Assembly (NCBI GenBank): GCA_002373675.1
Contig: DFLF01000011.1
Location: forward strand, 240,726 to 304,725
Reading direction: 5' to 3'
Source: Pseudobutyrivibrio sp. UBA3626
GTDB lineage: Bacteria; Bacillota; Clostridia; Lachnospirales; Lachnospiraceae
DNA: 64,000 nt
The notes under the pieces: generated by a model
Database searches by the model: none
Seen by the model: the letters and a program-made list of their open reading frames with translations, nothing else
Told to the model about the DNA's origin: nothing
Program-made: the position numbers and the translations under genes
In this document: positions 53,054 through 60,978 of the stretch, piece by piece
Layout of the letters: each line of letters opens with the position of its first letter
Numbering within the stretch: the stretch's first letter is position 1

Positions 53054-55518
53054 TGAGTGTCAAAATAGCACTTGCAGGTAATCCTAATAGTGGAAAAACA
53101 ACACTATTTAACAATCTTACTGGCTCAAATCAGTTCGTTGGTAACTGGCCTGGAGTAACAGTTGAGAAGAAAGAGGGAAAACTTAAGAAGCATGATGATG
53201 TAGAAATTATCGACCTTCCAGGTATTTATTCTCTTTCACCATATACACTTGAGGAAGTTGTAGCAAGAAATTATCTAATATCAGAGAGACCAGATGCAAT
53301 TCTTAATATTGTTGATGGAACTAACTTAGAGAGAAACCTTTATCTTACAACACAGCTTATTGAGCTTGGAATTCCGGTTGTTGTTGCAATTAATATGATG
53401 GATGTTGTAAGAAAAAATGGTGACTCAATTAATACTAAGGAATTATCTAGAGAATTAGGATGCGAAATAATTGAAATATCAGCCCTTAAAGGAGATATGA
53501 CAATAGAGGCTGCAGAGCTTGCTATTAAGGTGGCAAAGTCTGATAAGAAGATACCTATGCATACATTTTCGGGACCGGTTGAGCATGCACTTGCTCATAT
53601 TGAAGAAGTTGTTGTTCATGATATGCCTGAAGAGCAACAGAGATGGTATGCAATCAAGGTATTCGAGAGAGATGAGAAGGTGCTAGAGCAACTTAATATA
53701 CCTTCTGACAAGAGGTCACATATTGAGGAAGATATTAAGGCTGCTGAGAAGGAGCTTGATGACGATTCAGAGAGTATTATTACTAATGAGCGTTATGTAT
53801 ATATAGCCGATGTATTAAAGGGCATTTACAAGAAGAAAGATGATAAAACTTTAAGCACATCTGACAAGATAGATAGAGTTGTAACTAACAGATGGCTTGG
53901 ACTACCGATTTTTATCGTTGTAATGTTCATAGTATATTGGATTTCTATGGTTGGTGTAGGTGCACCTCTTACAGACTGGGCTAATGATGGTGTGTTCGGA
54001 GATGGATGGCATCTGTTCGGCATAGGTTCATCAGCTTATGAAGAGAAGGCAGAAGAATATAATAATGCTTTCGTTGCGGCCAATGCCTTTGTTGAAATCA
54101 AAGAAGACACTACAGTAGACCAATTGAAAGCATATGTTCCTGAAAAAGAAAAGGTTACGACAACGATTGTTGATGAAGAGACACTTGAAGAGACAGATTA
54201 CACAGTATATTACAAGGATGCTCCAAAAGAACCTAAGGATGATGAATGGGGCACAAGCTATGTTGACGGTGTAGAATATCTCGACAAGAATGGCATAGAA
54301 GAGCCGGATCCTGCTGATTATGGTGTATGGGTTCCGGGTATTCCAGTAATTATTGAGAGTGGCCTGGACGCAATTAATTGCGCTGATTGGCTTAAGGGAC
54401 TTATCTTAGACGGTATTGTTGCCGGAGTTGGCGCGGTACTTGGATTCGTTCCTCAGATGCTTGTATTATTCTTCCTGCTTGCATTCTTAGAAGCAAGCGG
54501 ATATATGGCTAGAGTTGCTTTTGTATTAGATAGAGTTTTCCGACGTTTTGGTTTATCAGGAAAGAGTTTTATTCCTATATTGATTGGAACAGGCTGCGGT
54601 ATTCCGGGAATTATGGCATCACGTACAATTGAAAATGAAAGGGATCGTCGTATGACAATTATGACAACCACCTTTATCCCTTGTGGTGCCAAAGTTCCAT
54701 TCATAGCAATGATTGCAGGTGCAATTTTTGGAGGAAGTGCATGGATTTCAACAGGTGCTTACTTCATAGGTATTGCAGCAATTATCTGTTCAGGAATTAT
54801 CCTTAAGAAGACAAAGATGTTTGCAGGGGATCCTGCACCATTCGTTATGGAACTTCCTGCATATCATATGCCAAGACTTGGTAATGTGCTTCGTAGTATG
54901 TGGGAACGTGGCTGGAGTTTTATCAAGAAAGCTGGTACAATTATCTTACTATCAACAATTGTTATATGGTTCCTTTCAAGATTTGGATGGTCAGATGGAG
55001 CATTTGGAATGTTGGAAGAAGACGCTATAGGAGATAGTATTCTGGCGATTATTGGAAATGCTATTTCGTGGATATTTATTCCTCTCGGATTCGGCGATTG
55101 GCAAGCAACGGTTGCTTCTATTACAGGACTTGTTGCCAAAGAGAATATCGTTGGTACAATGGGAGTATTATATGGAGCAGATGGACATGCGTGGGCTTCT
55201 ATTAGGGACGCATTTACATCAGCATCAGGATTAAGCTTCTTAATATTCAATCTTCTTTGTGCACCATGCTTTGCCGCAATGGGAGCAATTAAGAGAGAGA
55301 TGAACAATGGTAAATGGACTGCATTTGCTATTACATATGAATGTGTATTTGCATATCTTGTAGCACTTTGTGTATATCAGATTGGAAGCGCATTTACAGG
55401 CGGTCTTAATATTATAGGACTTATAGTTGCAATACTTATTGTAGTAGCATTTGTATTCCTTCTATTCAGACCATACAAAGAATCTCAGACACTTAGTAAG
55501 GAAGTAAAGATTAAGTAA
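53053..55518 (+). CDS. feoB: Ferrous iron transport protein B
   Basis: The membrane permease for Fe(II) with an N-terminal GTPase. G1 is GNPNSGKTTLFNNLTG, switch I holds NWPGVTVEKKEG, G3 is DLPGIYSL and G4 is NMMD. Gate motifs are present in the membrane part (GTGCGIPGIMASRTI, IPCGAKVPF). After the first membrane helix there is an acidic outside loop of about 105 residues (about 317-422), much longer than in E. coli FeoB, which makes the protein 821 residues. The loop is rich in Glu, Asp, Lys and Tyr and has no Cys. Confidence 0.96.
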   Translation: MSVKIALAGNPNSGKTTLFNNLTGSNQFVGNWPGVTVEKKEGKLKKHDDVEIIDLPGIYSLSPYTLEEVVARNYLISERPDAILNIVDGTNLERNLYLTTQLIELGIPVVVAINMMDVVRKNGDSINTKELSRELGCEIIEISALKGDMTIEAAELAIKVAKSDKKIPMHTFSGPVEHALAHIEEVVVHDMPEEQQRWYAIKVFERDEKVLEQLNIPSDKRSHIEEDIKAAEKELDDDSESIITNERYVYIADVLKGIYKKKDDKTLSTSDKIDRVVTNRWLGLPIFIVVMFIVYWISMVGVGAPLTDWANDGVFGDGWHLFGIGSSAYEEKAEEYNNAFVAANAFVEIKEDTTVDQLKAYVPEKEKVTTTIVDEETLEETDYTVYYKDAPKEPKDDEWGTSYVDGVEYLDKNGIEEPDPADYGVWVPGIPVIIESGLDAINCADWLKGLILDGIVAGVGAVLGFVPQMLVLFFLLAFLEASGYMARVAFVLDRVFRRFGLSGKSFIPILIGTGCGIPGIMASRTIENERDRRMTIMTTTFIPCGAKVPFIAMIAGAIFGGSAWISTGAYFIGIAAIICSGIILKKTKMFAGDPAPFVMELPAYHMPRLGNVLRSMWERGWSFIKKAGTIILLSTIVIWFLSRFGWSDGAFGMLEEDAIGDSILAIIGNAISWIFIPLGFGDWQATVASITGLVAKENIVGTMGVLYGADGHAWASIRDAFTSASGLSFLIFNLLCAPCFAAMGAIKREMNNGKWTAFAITYECVFAYLVALCVYQIGSAFTGGLNIIGLIVAILIVVAFVFLLFRPYKESQTLSKEVKIK

Positions 55519-55551
55519 GAAGACGGGTTATGTATAGTAAAGGTAAGGCAC

Positions 55552-55728
55552 ATGGAGTGGTTATTGAGTAACATAGGAACAATAATTGTATTAATTATAC
55601 TTATTGCTGTTGTGGCAATAGTGATAGCTACGATGATTAAGAGACAAAAAAAAGGAAAAACATCCTGTGGATGTGGCTGCTCTAACTGTGCTATGTCAGA
55701 TAGTTGCCATAAGATGAAAAGTGAGTAG
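55552..55728 (+). CDS. FeoB-associated Cys-rich membrane protein
   Basis: A 58-residue protein: one membrane helix (about 8-29), a Lys/Arg-rich turn, then a Cys cluster SCGCGCSNCAMSDSCHKMK. This is the form found next to feoB in many Firmicutes, where it may hand iron over or act like FeoC. The ATG lies 33 bases after feoB; AAGGTAAGG is its probable ribosome site. A strong terminator follows, so it ends the feo operon. Confidence 0.9.
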   Translation: MEWLLSNIGTIIVLIILIAVVAIVIATMIKRQKKGKTSCGCGCSNCAMSDSCHKMKSE

Positions 55729-55780
55729 CTATTAACCTTAATAAAGATACTTCTTATAATGAAATAATTTCGCTAAAAAT

Positions 55781-55808
55781 TCCACGACTTTTGTCGTGGA
55801 GTTTTTTG
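55781..55808 (+). terminator. Intrinsic terminator of the feo operon
   Basis: TCCACGAC pairs with GTCGTGGA around TTTT and is followed by GT6. It is well formed and lies 52 bases after the last stop. Confidence 0.9.
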
Positions 55809-55872
55809 TGTTACAGTGGAAAATCTCTTTCGTCAGATAGTAATTCGATTAATAGAATATAATAATTACATT

Positions 55873-55900
55873 AAAAACCCCTCTATTGAGGGGCTTTTTT
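55873..55900 (+). terminator. Second intrinsic terminator
   Basis: CCCCTC-TATT-GAGGGG followed by CT6, with A-rich sequence upstream. No gene lies between it and the first terminator; it may serve as a backup or, read from the other strand, for leftward transcription. Confidence 0.8.
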
Positions 55901-55929
55901 AGTGCAGTTTACCCGAAGACGAAAATCGC

Positions 55930-55979
55930 CTGATATACTACGCATATCAGATGTTAATTGTCTTTACAAGACAATTAAC
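55930..55979. repeat. Two perfect hairpins upstream of the accessory group
   Basis: CTGATAT pairs with ATATCAG (7-base loop), then GTTAATTGTCTT pairs with AAGACAATTAAC around TAC. No T-run follows. They lie in the leader of the next gene and could be operator or attenuator elements; the TAC loop is shared with a hairpin of the pilin cluster. Confidence 0.65.
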
Positions 55980-56015
55980 ATAATAATAAATATATTGTTA
56001 TAAAGGAGAAGAAAA

Positions 56016-56435
56016 ATGACACTGGGAAGAACGATTGGTAAATTTGGTAGTTTTGTTTTTAAATGTGTGGCAATTATTGTTTTGTTTATTGTCGCAATGA
56101 TGATGTTTGGGACAGGTTCTGCTTTATGGATTGTACTTGGTATTGTATGTATTTTGATTGACGCGGCAATAATCTTTTTTGGAATGTTAAAACCTACACA
56201 GTGTCCTGAGTGTAAGAAATTTTTCGCATTAAAAGAAATGGATACAGAAGCAGTAGGAAGTGAAAATATATCTATGAAAGTTGAAACAAACGACTATGGT
56301 AGAAATGGAGAAGTTGTAGGTAGACATGAACAATATATTCCTGGAAAACGAATAACGTACAAAAGAAATTATATCTGTAAAAAATGTGGCGCTACTTCTT
56401 CAAGTAGTTTTAGTCGAGATAAGGAAACAGTTTAG
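56016..56435 (+). CDS. Membrane protein with C-terminal zinc ribbon, unknown function
   Basis: A 139-residue protein. Two membrane helices lie at about 13-31 and 34-54. Then comes CPECKKFF and, 60 residues later, ICKKCGAT, so four Cys are placed as a zinc ribbon with a long loop. It starts after AAAGGAG. I do not recognise a named family. It is first in a group of four genes of unclear role whose codons are richer in AAA, AAT and TTT than those of the housekeeping genes nearby, which points to later acquisition. Confidence 0.7.
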   Translation: MTLGRTIGKFGSFVFKCVAIIVLFIVAMMMFGTGSALWIVLGIVCILIDAAIIFFGMLKPTQCPECKKFFALKEMDTEAVGSENISMKVETNDYGRNGEVVGRHEQYIPGKRITYKRNYICKKCGATSSSSFSRDKETV

Positions 56436-56465
56436 ATAATAGTTTTTGATTACAAATGAAGTAAT

Positions 56466-56966
56466 ATGAAGATAAAAATATTAGATTATAATGATGAATT
56501 TCAGCTAGATAATTTGATAGATTTAACAGAAAAAAGTGTTAGTAACGAGAAGTACTGGCTTCCAATAAGTGATAAATCTAGAGAGCATTTCTTTGATAAG
56601 AAGTGGACTTGTTTCTTTGGGGCATTTCTTGATGAACAATTGATAGGTACTGTTGGTTTGTTTTTTAATAAGAATGAATATGATGAGAGCAGAAAAGAAA
56701 TAAAGCTTAATGATGATGGAATAGCAGAAGTTGGGAGAATAATGTGTCATCCAGACTATAGAAATAAAAGAGTGGCATCAAGGTTAATGGAAGAAATGAT
56801 GGATTATGTGAACAAAACTGATTTGAAAATTCTTCTTGCAACTGCACATCCAGAAAATGAACCAAGTCAAAAGCTACTTAGAAAATACGGATTCGTGAAA
56901 AAAGGATTTATAGTAAAATCAGGGAATTATGAACGTGATATTCTCACGAGGAAGGTACACATATGA
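56466..56966 (+). CDS. GNAT-family N-acetyltransferase
   Basis: A 166-residue acetyltransferase. The acetyl-CoA loop is in GRIMCHPDYRNKRVASRLMEE (V-x-P-x-R-x2-x2-A type), followed by the family's last strands LLATAHPENEPSQKLLRKYGF. The substrate is not known. No good ribosome site is visible before the ATG. It overlaps the next gene by four bases, so these two are coupled. Confidence 0.82.
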   Translation: MKIKILDYNDEFQLDNLIDLTEKSVSNEKYWLPISDKSREHFFDKKWTCFFGAFLDEQLIGTVGLFFNKNEYDESRKEIKLNDDGIAEVGRIMCHPDYRNKRVASRLMEEMMDYVNKTDLKILLATAHPENEPSQKLLRKYGFVKKGFIVKSGNYERDILTRKVHI

Positions 56967-57532
56967 ATTGGGAGGCTATAGAAAGCATAGCAACTCTTGC
57001 GGGTACAATTCTTGCTATTGTTGCGGCATTTTTGGCGTATAAAGAATTAAAGGTGGGGGCTGATAATTCAAGAGGTGAATTTATTCTTAATCTGCAACAG
57101 GTATATTCTGATAACGAGGCATATGCAGATTTATTTGAAGTGTGCTGGCATAATTATTTAGGGAAATTAGAGAATGAAAAGCTTAAGGAATATATTTTAG
57201 AACACGAAAAAGATGTGCTAAATTATATGACATTTTTTGAAAGCGTGTATCTTATGCTTGATAGAAGAGTTCTAAATTTGAAGCTGTTAGATGAATTATT
57301 TGGCAGACGGTTTTTTATAGTTGTAAATAATCGTGTAGTACAGGATTGTGATCTTGTTGTTAATAAGCCATATTATGAAAATATTTTTTTGTTGTTTGAC
57401 AGGTGGAAAGAATACCGTATACAAAATAATAATATGGATTTTATAGATGAAAATGTTTTAAAAACCAAAGGCTATTGCGACTTAAAAAGTGCATATCTAG
57501 AGTATAGAGAAAATAAGAAACGGATTGTATAA
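56963..57532 (+). CDS. Uncharacterised membrane-anchored protein
   Basis: A 189-residue protein with one N-terminal membrane helix (about 8-26, IATLAGTILAIVAAFLAY) and a soluble, helical, Leu/Tyr/Glu-rich remainder. The layout, a helix followed by FILNLQQVYSDNEAYADLFEVCW, recalls the DUF4760-type proteins, but I cannot confirm this. It overlaps the acetyltransferase gene by four bases. Confidence 0.65.
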   Translation: MNWEAIESIATLAGTILAIVAAFLAYKELKVGADNSRGEFILNLQQVYSDNEAYADLFEVCWHNYLGKLENEKLKEYILEHEKDVLNYMTFFESVYLMLDRRVLNLKLLDELFGRRFFIVVNNRVVQDCDLVVNKPYYENIFLLFDRWKEYRIQNNNMDFIDENVLKTKGYCDLKSAYLEYRENKKRIV

Positions 57533-57540
57533 ATAAAATT

Positions 57541-58371
57541 ATGAGAAAGAATAGCGTAATTAAAGAGATACTAATATTTGTAATATTGTTTTGCTGTCTG
57601 GGTTTAGCCGCAGGTGCTCCAGCTATTGTAAAGAAAATAACACATAATATCGCTGTTTATGAAGCCGAAAAAGAACAAAGAATTAAGGAAGAGCAAGAAA
57701 AAGAAAAGCGAGAAAAGGAAATAGCTAATAGTAAATCTAAAGAGCGAGCAATTTTGAATGTAGATTCAAAGAAAAATGAAAAGTATAATAAGAAACAAGG
57801 CTATTATAATTTCCCTTCACAGTTATTCTTTATTTCAAACGTAGATTGGACCGACAAAGGTGATTATTATGAAATTAGTGAACCTTGTGAGGTACAGTGC
57901 TATGATTATATTGATCTTGAGGAATTGAAAAAAACTAAAGTGGGTGGCGAAGTAGAATCGGGTTGTGGTAATAAATATACGGTTATAGAGGATTCAAATA
58001 ATTATAACTCTATTCAAGATTATGTTGGAGAAATAAAATCGGACACATTTGGTGAGTGCCAAGTGTATGATTTAAAAAATGGTTATGGTCGAATTCAAAG
58101 TGACCAACGAGGAAAGACGATAATATCATCTATTGATAATGATAAAGTGAAAATTAAAATAAAAAAGAATGCTATTGTATCAGGTAGTCTTCCAAGTGGC
58201 GAAAACTTTAGTGAATCATCAAAGAACTATTATACTGACGGAAATAAGAAGAAATTTGATGATAACGAGAAAAACGTGGGACTTATAGTTGTTTATTACC
58301 CTGTGTTTGATAAAGACGGATATGTTAGTGAAATGAAAGTGGATTCTAAATCATCGTCATTAGGATATTGA
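57541..58371 (+). CDS. Uncharacterised membrane-anchored protein with coiled coil
   Basis: A 276-residue protein. A membrane helix at about 10-30 is followed by a Lys/Glu-rich coiled coil (about 38-70), then a beta-rich outside domain with paired Cys (CEVQC, and later CGNKY and CQVY). The frame starts nine bases after the previous stop with no clear ribosome site. I do not recognise the family. It ends the accessory group and converges on the Rrf2 regulator gene. Confidence 0.65.
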   Translation: MRKNSVIKEILIFVILFCCLGLAAGAPAIVKKITHNIAVYEAEKEQRIKEEQEKEKREKEIANSKSKERAILNVDSKKNEKYNKKQGYYNFPSQLFFISNVDWTDKGDYYEISEPCEVQCYDYIDLEELKKTKVGGEVESGCGNKYTVIEDSNNYNSIQDYVGEIKSDTFGECQVYDLKNGYGRIQSDQRGKTIISSIDNDKVKIKIKKNAIVSGSLPSGENFSESSKNYYTDGNKKKFDDNEKNVGLIVVYYPVFDKDGYVSEMKVDSKSSSLGY

Positions 58372-58398
58372 TTGAATACTTCTAATGTATAGTTAGGA

Positions 58399-58800
58399 TT
58401 ATTTCTTACATATATCACTTAGCTTCTTACCATAGAAGAAGTCATGTATTAATTTGTCAAATTCTTCCCATAGAGGTAGTGTCTCACATTCTGCCTTTCT
58501 GGGACAGTCATTTTCTTCTTCTGCCAGGCACGCAACGGGAGAGAGTGTGCCCTCCATAAGTTCTAGGATTTCTCCGATTGTATAATCCTCAGGTGTGCGA
58601 CATAGTTTATATCCGCCACCTTTTCCACTGACACCAACAATAAGCTTGGCGTTAACAAGGTCTTTTACAATAATTTCAAGATACTTCTTAGAGATATTTT
58701 GTCTTGCAGCAATATCTTTAAGGGGAATGAATTTATCTGATTCATTTTCTGCAATATCCAGCATAACTCGAATTGCATATCTTCCCTTAGTTGTAATCAT
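58399..58800 (-). CDS. Rrf2-family regulator, IscR-like
   Basis: A 133-residue winged-helix regulator. The start MITTKGRYAIRVMLDIAEN and recognition region ISKKYLEIIVKDL are typical of Rrf2 proteins. Three Cys at 91, 99 and 105 (ACLAEEENDCPRKAEC) match the spacing of the iron-sulfur ligands of IscR, unlike CymR, which lacks them. It is read away from the cysteine desulfurase gene, and the gap holds probable operators. It likely senses Fe-S status and represses the isc and sulfhydrylase genes. Confidence 0.92.
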   Translation of the reverse strand: MITTKGRYAIRVMLDIAENESDKFIPLKDIAARQNISKKYLEIIVKDLVNAKLIVGVSGKGGGYKLCRTPEDYTIGEILELMEGTLSPVACLAEEENDCPRKAECETLPLWEEFDKLIHDFFYGKKLSDICKK

Positions 58801-58890
58801 AACTTATTCCTCCTTGTTATTGGTGATGAAATACTATTCTATCTATTATAGTTCATATTGTGTATCATTCATTGTATATAGTTTATTACC

Positions 58891-58916
58891 TATCAACCTA
58901 TTATATAATAGGTTGA
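58891..58916. promoter_or_regulatory. Possible operator upstream of the Rrf2 gene
   Basis: ACCTATCAACCTATTATATAATAGGTT-like sequence contains the palindrome CCTATTATATAATAGG and extra ACCTA half sites similar to those in the two strong boxes at 58995 and 60761. It may serve autoregulation. The match is only partial. Confidence 0.45.
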
Positions 58917-58994
58917 TTTTTATGTCACTATATTAATATCTGTAATGTATGCACAATACATAAATACATCTTAGAAAGGTTGTCTATGTTTATT

Positions 58995-59028
58995 ACCTAT
59001 TGACATAGTAGGTAAAAGGTATTATAAT
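58995..59028 (+). promoter_or_regulatory. Promoter and operator of the cysteine desulfurase gene
   Basis: TTGACA (59000-59005) and TATAAT (59023-59028) are 17 bases apart. The -35 box is inside the inverted repeat ACCTATTGACATAGTAGGT (58995-59013), which recurs with one change before the sulfhydrylase gene. A repressor bound there would block polymerase. Confidence 0.85.
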
Positions 59029-59065
59029 ACAAAACAGCTGAAATTACAAGAAAGGAATTAGATTC

Positions 59066-60250
59066 ATGATTTATGCAGATAACGCTGCAACAACAAGAAT
59101 GAGTGATGCAGCAATTAAGAGAATGACAGAGTTAATGACAGATACATATGGCAATCCATCAAGTCTGTATAGTGTGGGACAGAAAGCAAAGGAAGTATTA
59201 GAAGAAGCACGAGATGATGTTGCATCGGTTATTAATGCTAATCCTAGAGAGATATTTTTTACATCTGGTGGAAGCGAAGCGGATAATTTCGCAATTAGAA
59301 GTGCTGCAATAATTGGTGCTAAGAATAATAAGAAGCATATAATCAGTTCGGCATTTGAACATCATGCAGTTCTTCATACATTAAGAGCATTAGAGAAAGA
59401 AGGATTCGAAGTTACACTTCTTGATGTTCATGAAGATGGACTTGTTAGACTTAATGAATTAGAAGATGCAATTAGAGAAGATACATGCCTCGTTACTATT
59501 ATGTATGCTAATAACGAGATTGGTACGATTCAACCAATAAGAGAGATTGGTAAGCTTTGTCGAGAGAAGAATATATTATTCCATACGGATGCTGTCCAGG
59601 CAATAGGACATCTTCCTATTGATGTTGAGAAGGATAATATTGATATGTTATCAGCATCAGGTCACAAATTTAAAGGACCAAAGGGTGCAGGCTTCCTATA
59701 TGCTAAGAAGGGTATTAGGCTTACGAATCTTATTGAAGGTGGTGCACAGGAGAGAGGGAAGAGGGCTGGTACAGAGAATGTTCCTGCAATCTCTGCAATG
59801 GCACTTGCCCTTAAGGATGCAGTATCTAATATGGAAGATAATACCAAGGCTATAATTAAACGTCGTGACAGGCTGATTGAGGGATTAAGCAAGATAGAAC
59901 ATAGTGCCCTCAATGGTGATGCCACTAAGAGACTTCCTGGAAATGTTAATCTATGCTTTGAAGGAATTGAGGGAGAGTCACTACTTCTACTATTAGATGA
60001 TAAGGGGATTATGGCTTCATCAGGAAGTGCATGTACTTCAGGAAGCTTAGATCCGAGTCACGTACTTCTTGCTATTGGAAGAGTACATGATGTAGCCCAT
60101 GGTTCTCTTCGTCTTAGCATTAATGAAGATACATCATATGAAGACGTGGAATATATTATTAAGTCAGTTGAAGAAGTTGTTACTTATCTAAGAGGATTTT
60201 CCCCAATATGGAGAGATCTGGTTTCGGGAAAGAAAGAGTTTATTCTATAA
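59066..60250 (+). CDS. iscS: Cysteine desulfurase (IscS/NifS)
   Basis: A PLP enzyme that takes sulfur from cysteine for Fe-S clusters. The start YADNAATTRMSDAAI, the SGGSEADNFAI loop, the PLP Lys in SASGHKFKGPKG and the catalytic Cys in SSGSACTSGSLDPSHVL are all visible. A length of 394 is usual. It lies 69 bases before the scaffold gene and is controlled by the strong promoter with the Rrf2-type operator. Confidence 0.96.
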   Translation: MIYADNAATTRMSDAAIKRMTELMTDTYGNPSSLYSVGQKAKEVLEEARDDVASVINANPREIFFTSGGSEADNFAIRSAAIIGAKNNKKHIISSAFEHHAVLHTLRALEKEGFEVTLLDVHEDGLVRLNELEDAIREDTCLVTIMYANNEIGTIQPIREIGKLCREKNILFHTDAVQAIGHLPIDVEKDNIDMLSASGHKFKGPKGAGFLYAKKGIRLTNLIEGGAQERGKRAGTENVPAISAMALALKDAVSNMEDNTKAIIKRRDRLIEGLSKIEHSALNGDATKRLPGNVNLCFEGIEGESLLLLLDDKGIMASSGSACTSGSLDPSHVLLAIGRVHDVAHGSLRLSINEDTSYEDVEYIIKSVEEVVTYLRGFSPIWRDLVSGKKEFIL

Positions 60251-60319
60251 GAAGAGTACTCTTATAGTGGTGTGAATAAAAACTATAATAGATGAATCTA
60301 ATAACAGGAGGAAATAATT

Positions 60320-60691
60320 ATGGCATTATATAGTGAGAAAGTAATGGATCATTTTCGTAATCCAAGAAATGTAGGAGTTATTGAGGATGCAGATGGTGTA
60401 GGAGAAGTTGGCAATGCAAAATGTGGCGACATCATGAAGATGTATCTTAAGATTGATGATGATGTTATTACAGATGTAAAGTTCGAGACTTTTGGCTGTG
60501 GTAGTGCGATAGCATCCAGCTCTATGGCAACTGAGATGATTAAAGGAAAGCCTGTTAATGAAGCCATGCAATTAACTAACAAGGCAGTTGCAGAGGCATT
60601 AGATGGACTTCCAGATTATAAGATGCACTGTTCTGTTCTTGCAGAAGAGGCTATTAAGTCGGCTCTTGATGACTACAATTCCAAGTCATAG
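60320..60691 (+). CDS. iscU: Fe-S cluster scaffold IscU/NifU-like
   Basis: The scaffold on which clusters are built. The three ligands are Cys35 (GNAKCGD, with Asp37), Cys60 (TFGCGSAIASSS) and Cys104 (KMHCSVLAEEAI). The 123-residue protein equals the N-terminal domain of NifU only. AGGAGG precedes the ATG. With the desulfurase it forms a minimal ISC pair without chaperones or ferredoxin, as in many clostridia. Confidence 0.95.
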   Translation: MALYSEKVMDHFRNPRNVGVIEDADGVGEVGNAKCGDIMKMYLKIDDDVITDVKFETFGCGSAIASSSMATEMIKGKPVNEAMQLTNKAVAEALDGLPDYKMHCSVLAEEAIKSALDDYNSKS

Positions 60692-60760
60692 GCGTTAATT
60701 CGTCAGAGAATTTGTAGGTTATAACTAGTGATAAGTTATTCTTATCACAAATCACTTAAA

Positions 60761-60779
60761 ACCTATTGACTTAGTAGGT
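60761..60779 (+). promoter_or_regulatory. Rrf2-type operator before the sulfhydrylase gene
   Basis: ACCTATTGACTTAGTAGGT differs from the box before the desulfurase gene at one of 19 positions. TTGACT inside it can be a -35 box; TATAAA at 60787 is 15 bases away, so the -10 is less certain. A separate 8-bp hairpin GTGATAAG/CTTATCAC lies at 60728-60748. Confidence 0.8.
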
Positions 60780-60837
60780 ATATAGTTATAAACTGATTTT
60801 AGTTTCAAGGAAGAACTAATTAATGAGGTGGAAAAAA

Positions 60838-60897
60838 ATGAGTAAGAAAGTTACCTACAAATTAATTAATGCTATTTATCATCGAATGTGCATTTAA
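60838..60897 (+). CDS. Possible 19-residue leader peptide
   Basis: GAGGTGG stands six bases before an ATG that opens a short frame, MSKKVTYKLINAIYHRMCI, ending in Cys-Ile and a stop, inside the long (about 200-base) leader of the sulfhydrylase gene. A strong ribosome site on such a short frame suggests translation. A Cys codon near the end of a leader before a sulfur gene recalls ribosome-mediated attenuators, but no clear terminator/antiterminator pair is visible after it. Confidence 0.45.
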   Translation: MSKKVTYKLINAIYHRMCI

Positions 60898-60978
60898 CAG
60901 AGGATGCAACAAGTAACATATAACAGACTAAACTAACAAAGATAAAAAGTATTATTTAATTAAAGGAGAAAAAATAAA

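Noticed and set aside
60692..60978. SAM or T-box riboswitch before the sulfhydrylase gene
   Set aside because: None of the conserved core sequences of S-box, T-box or similar leaders could be seen, and there is no terminator just before the gene.
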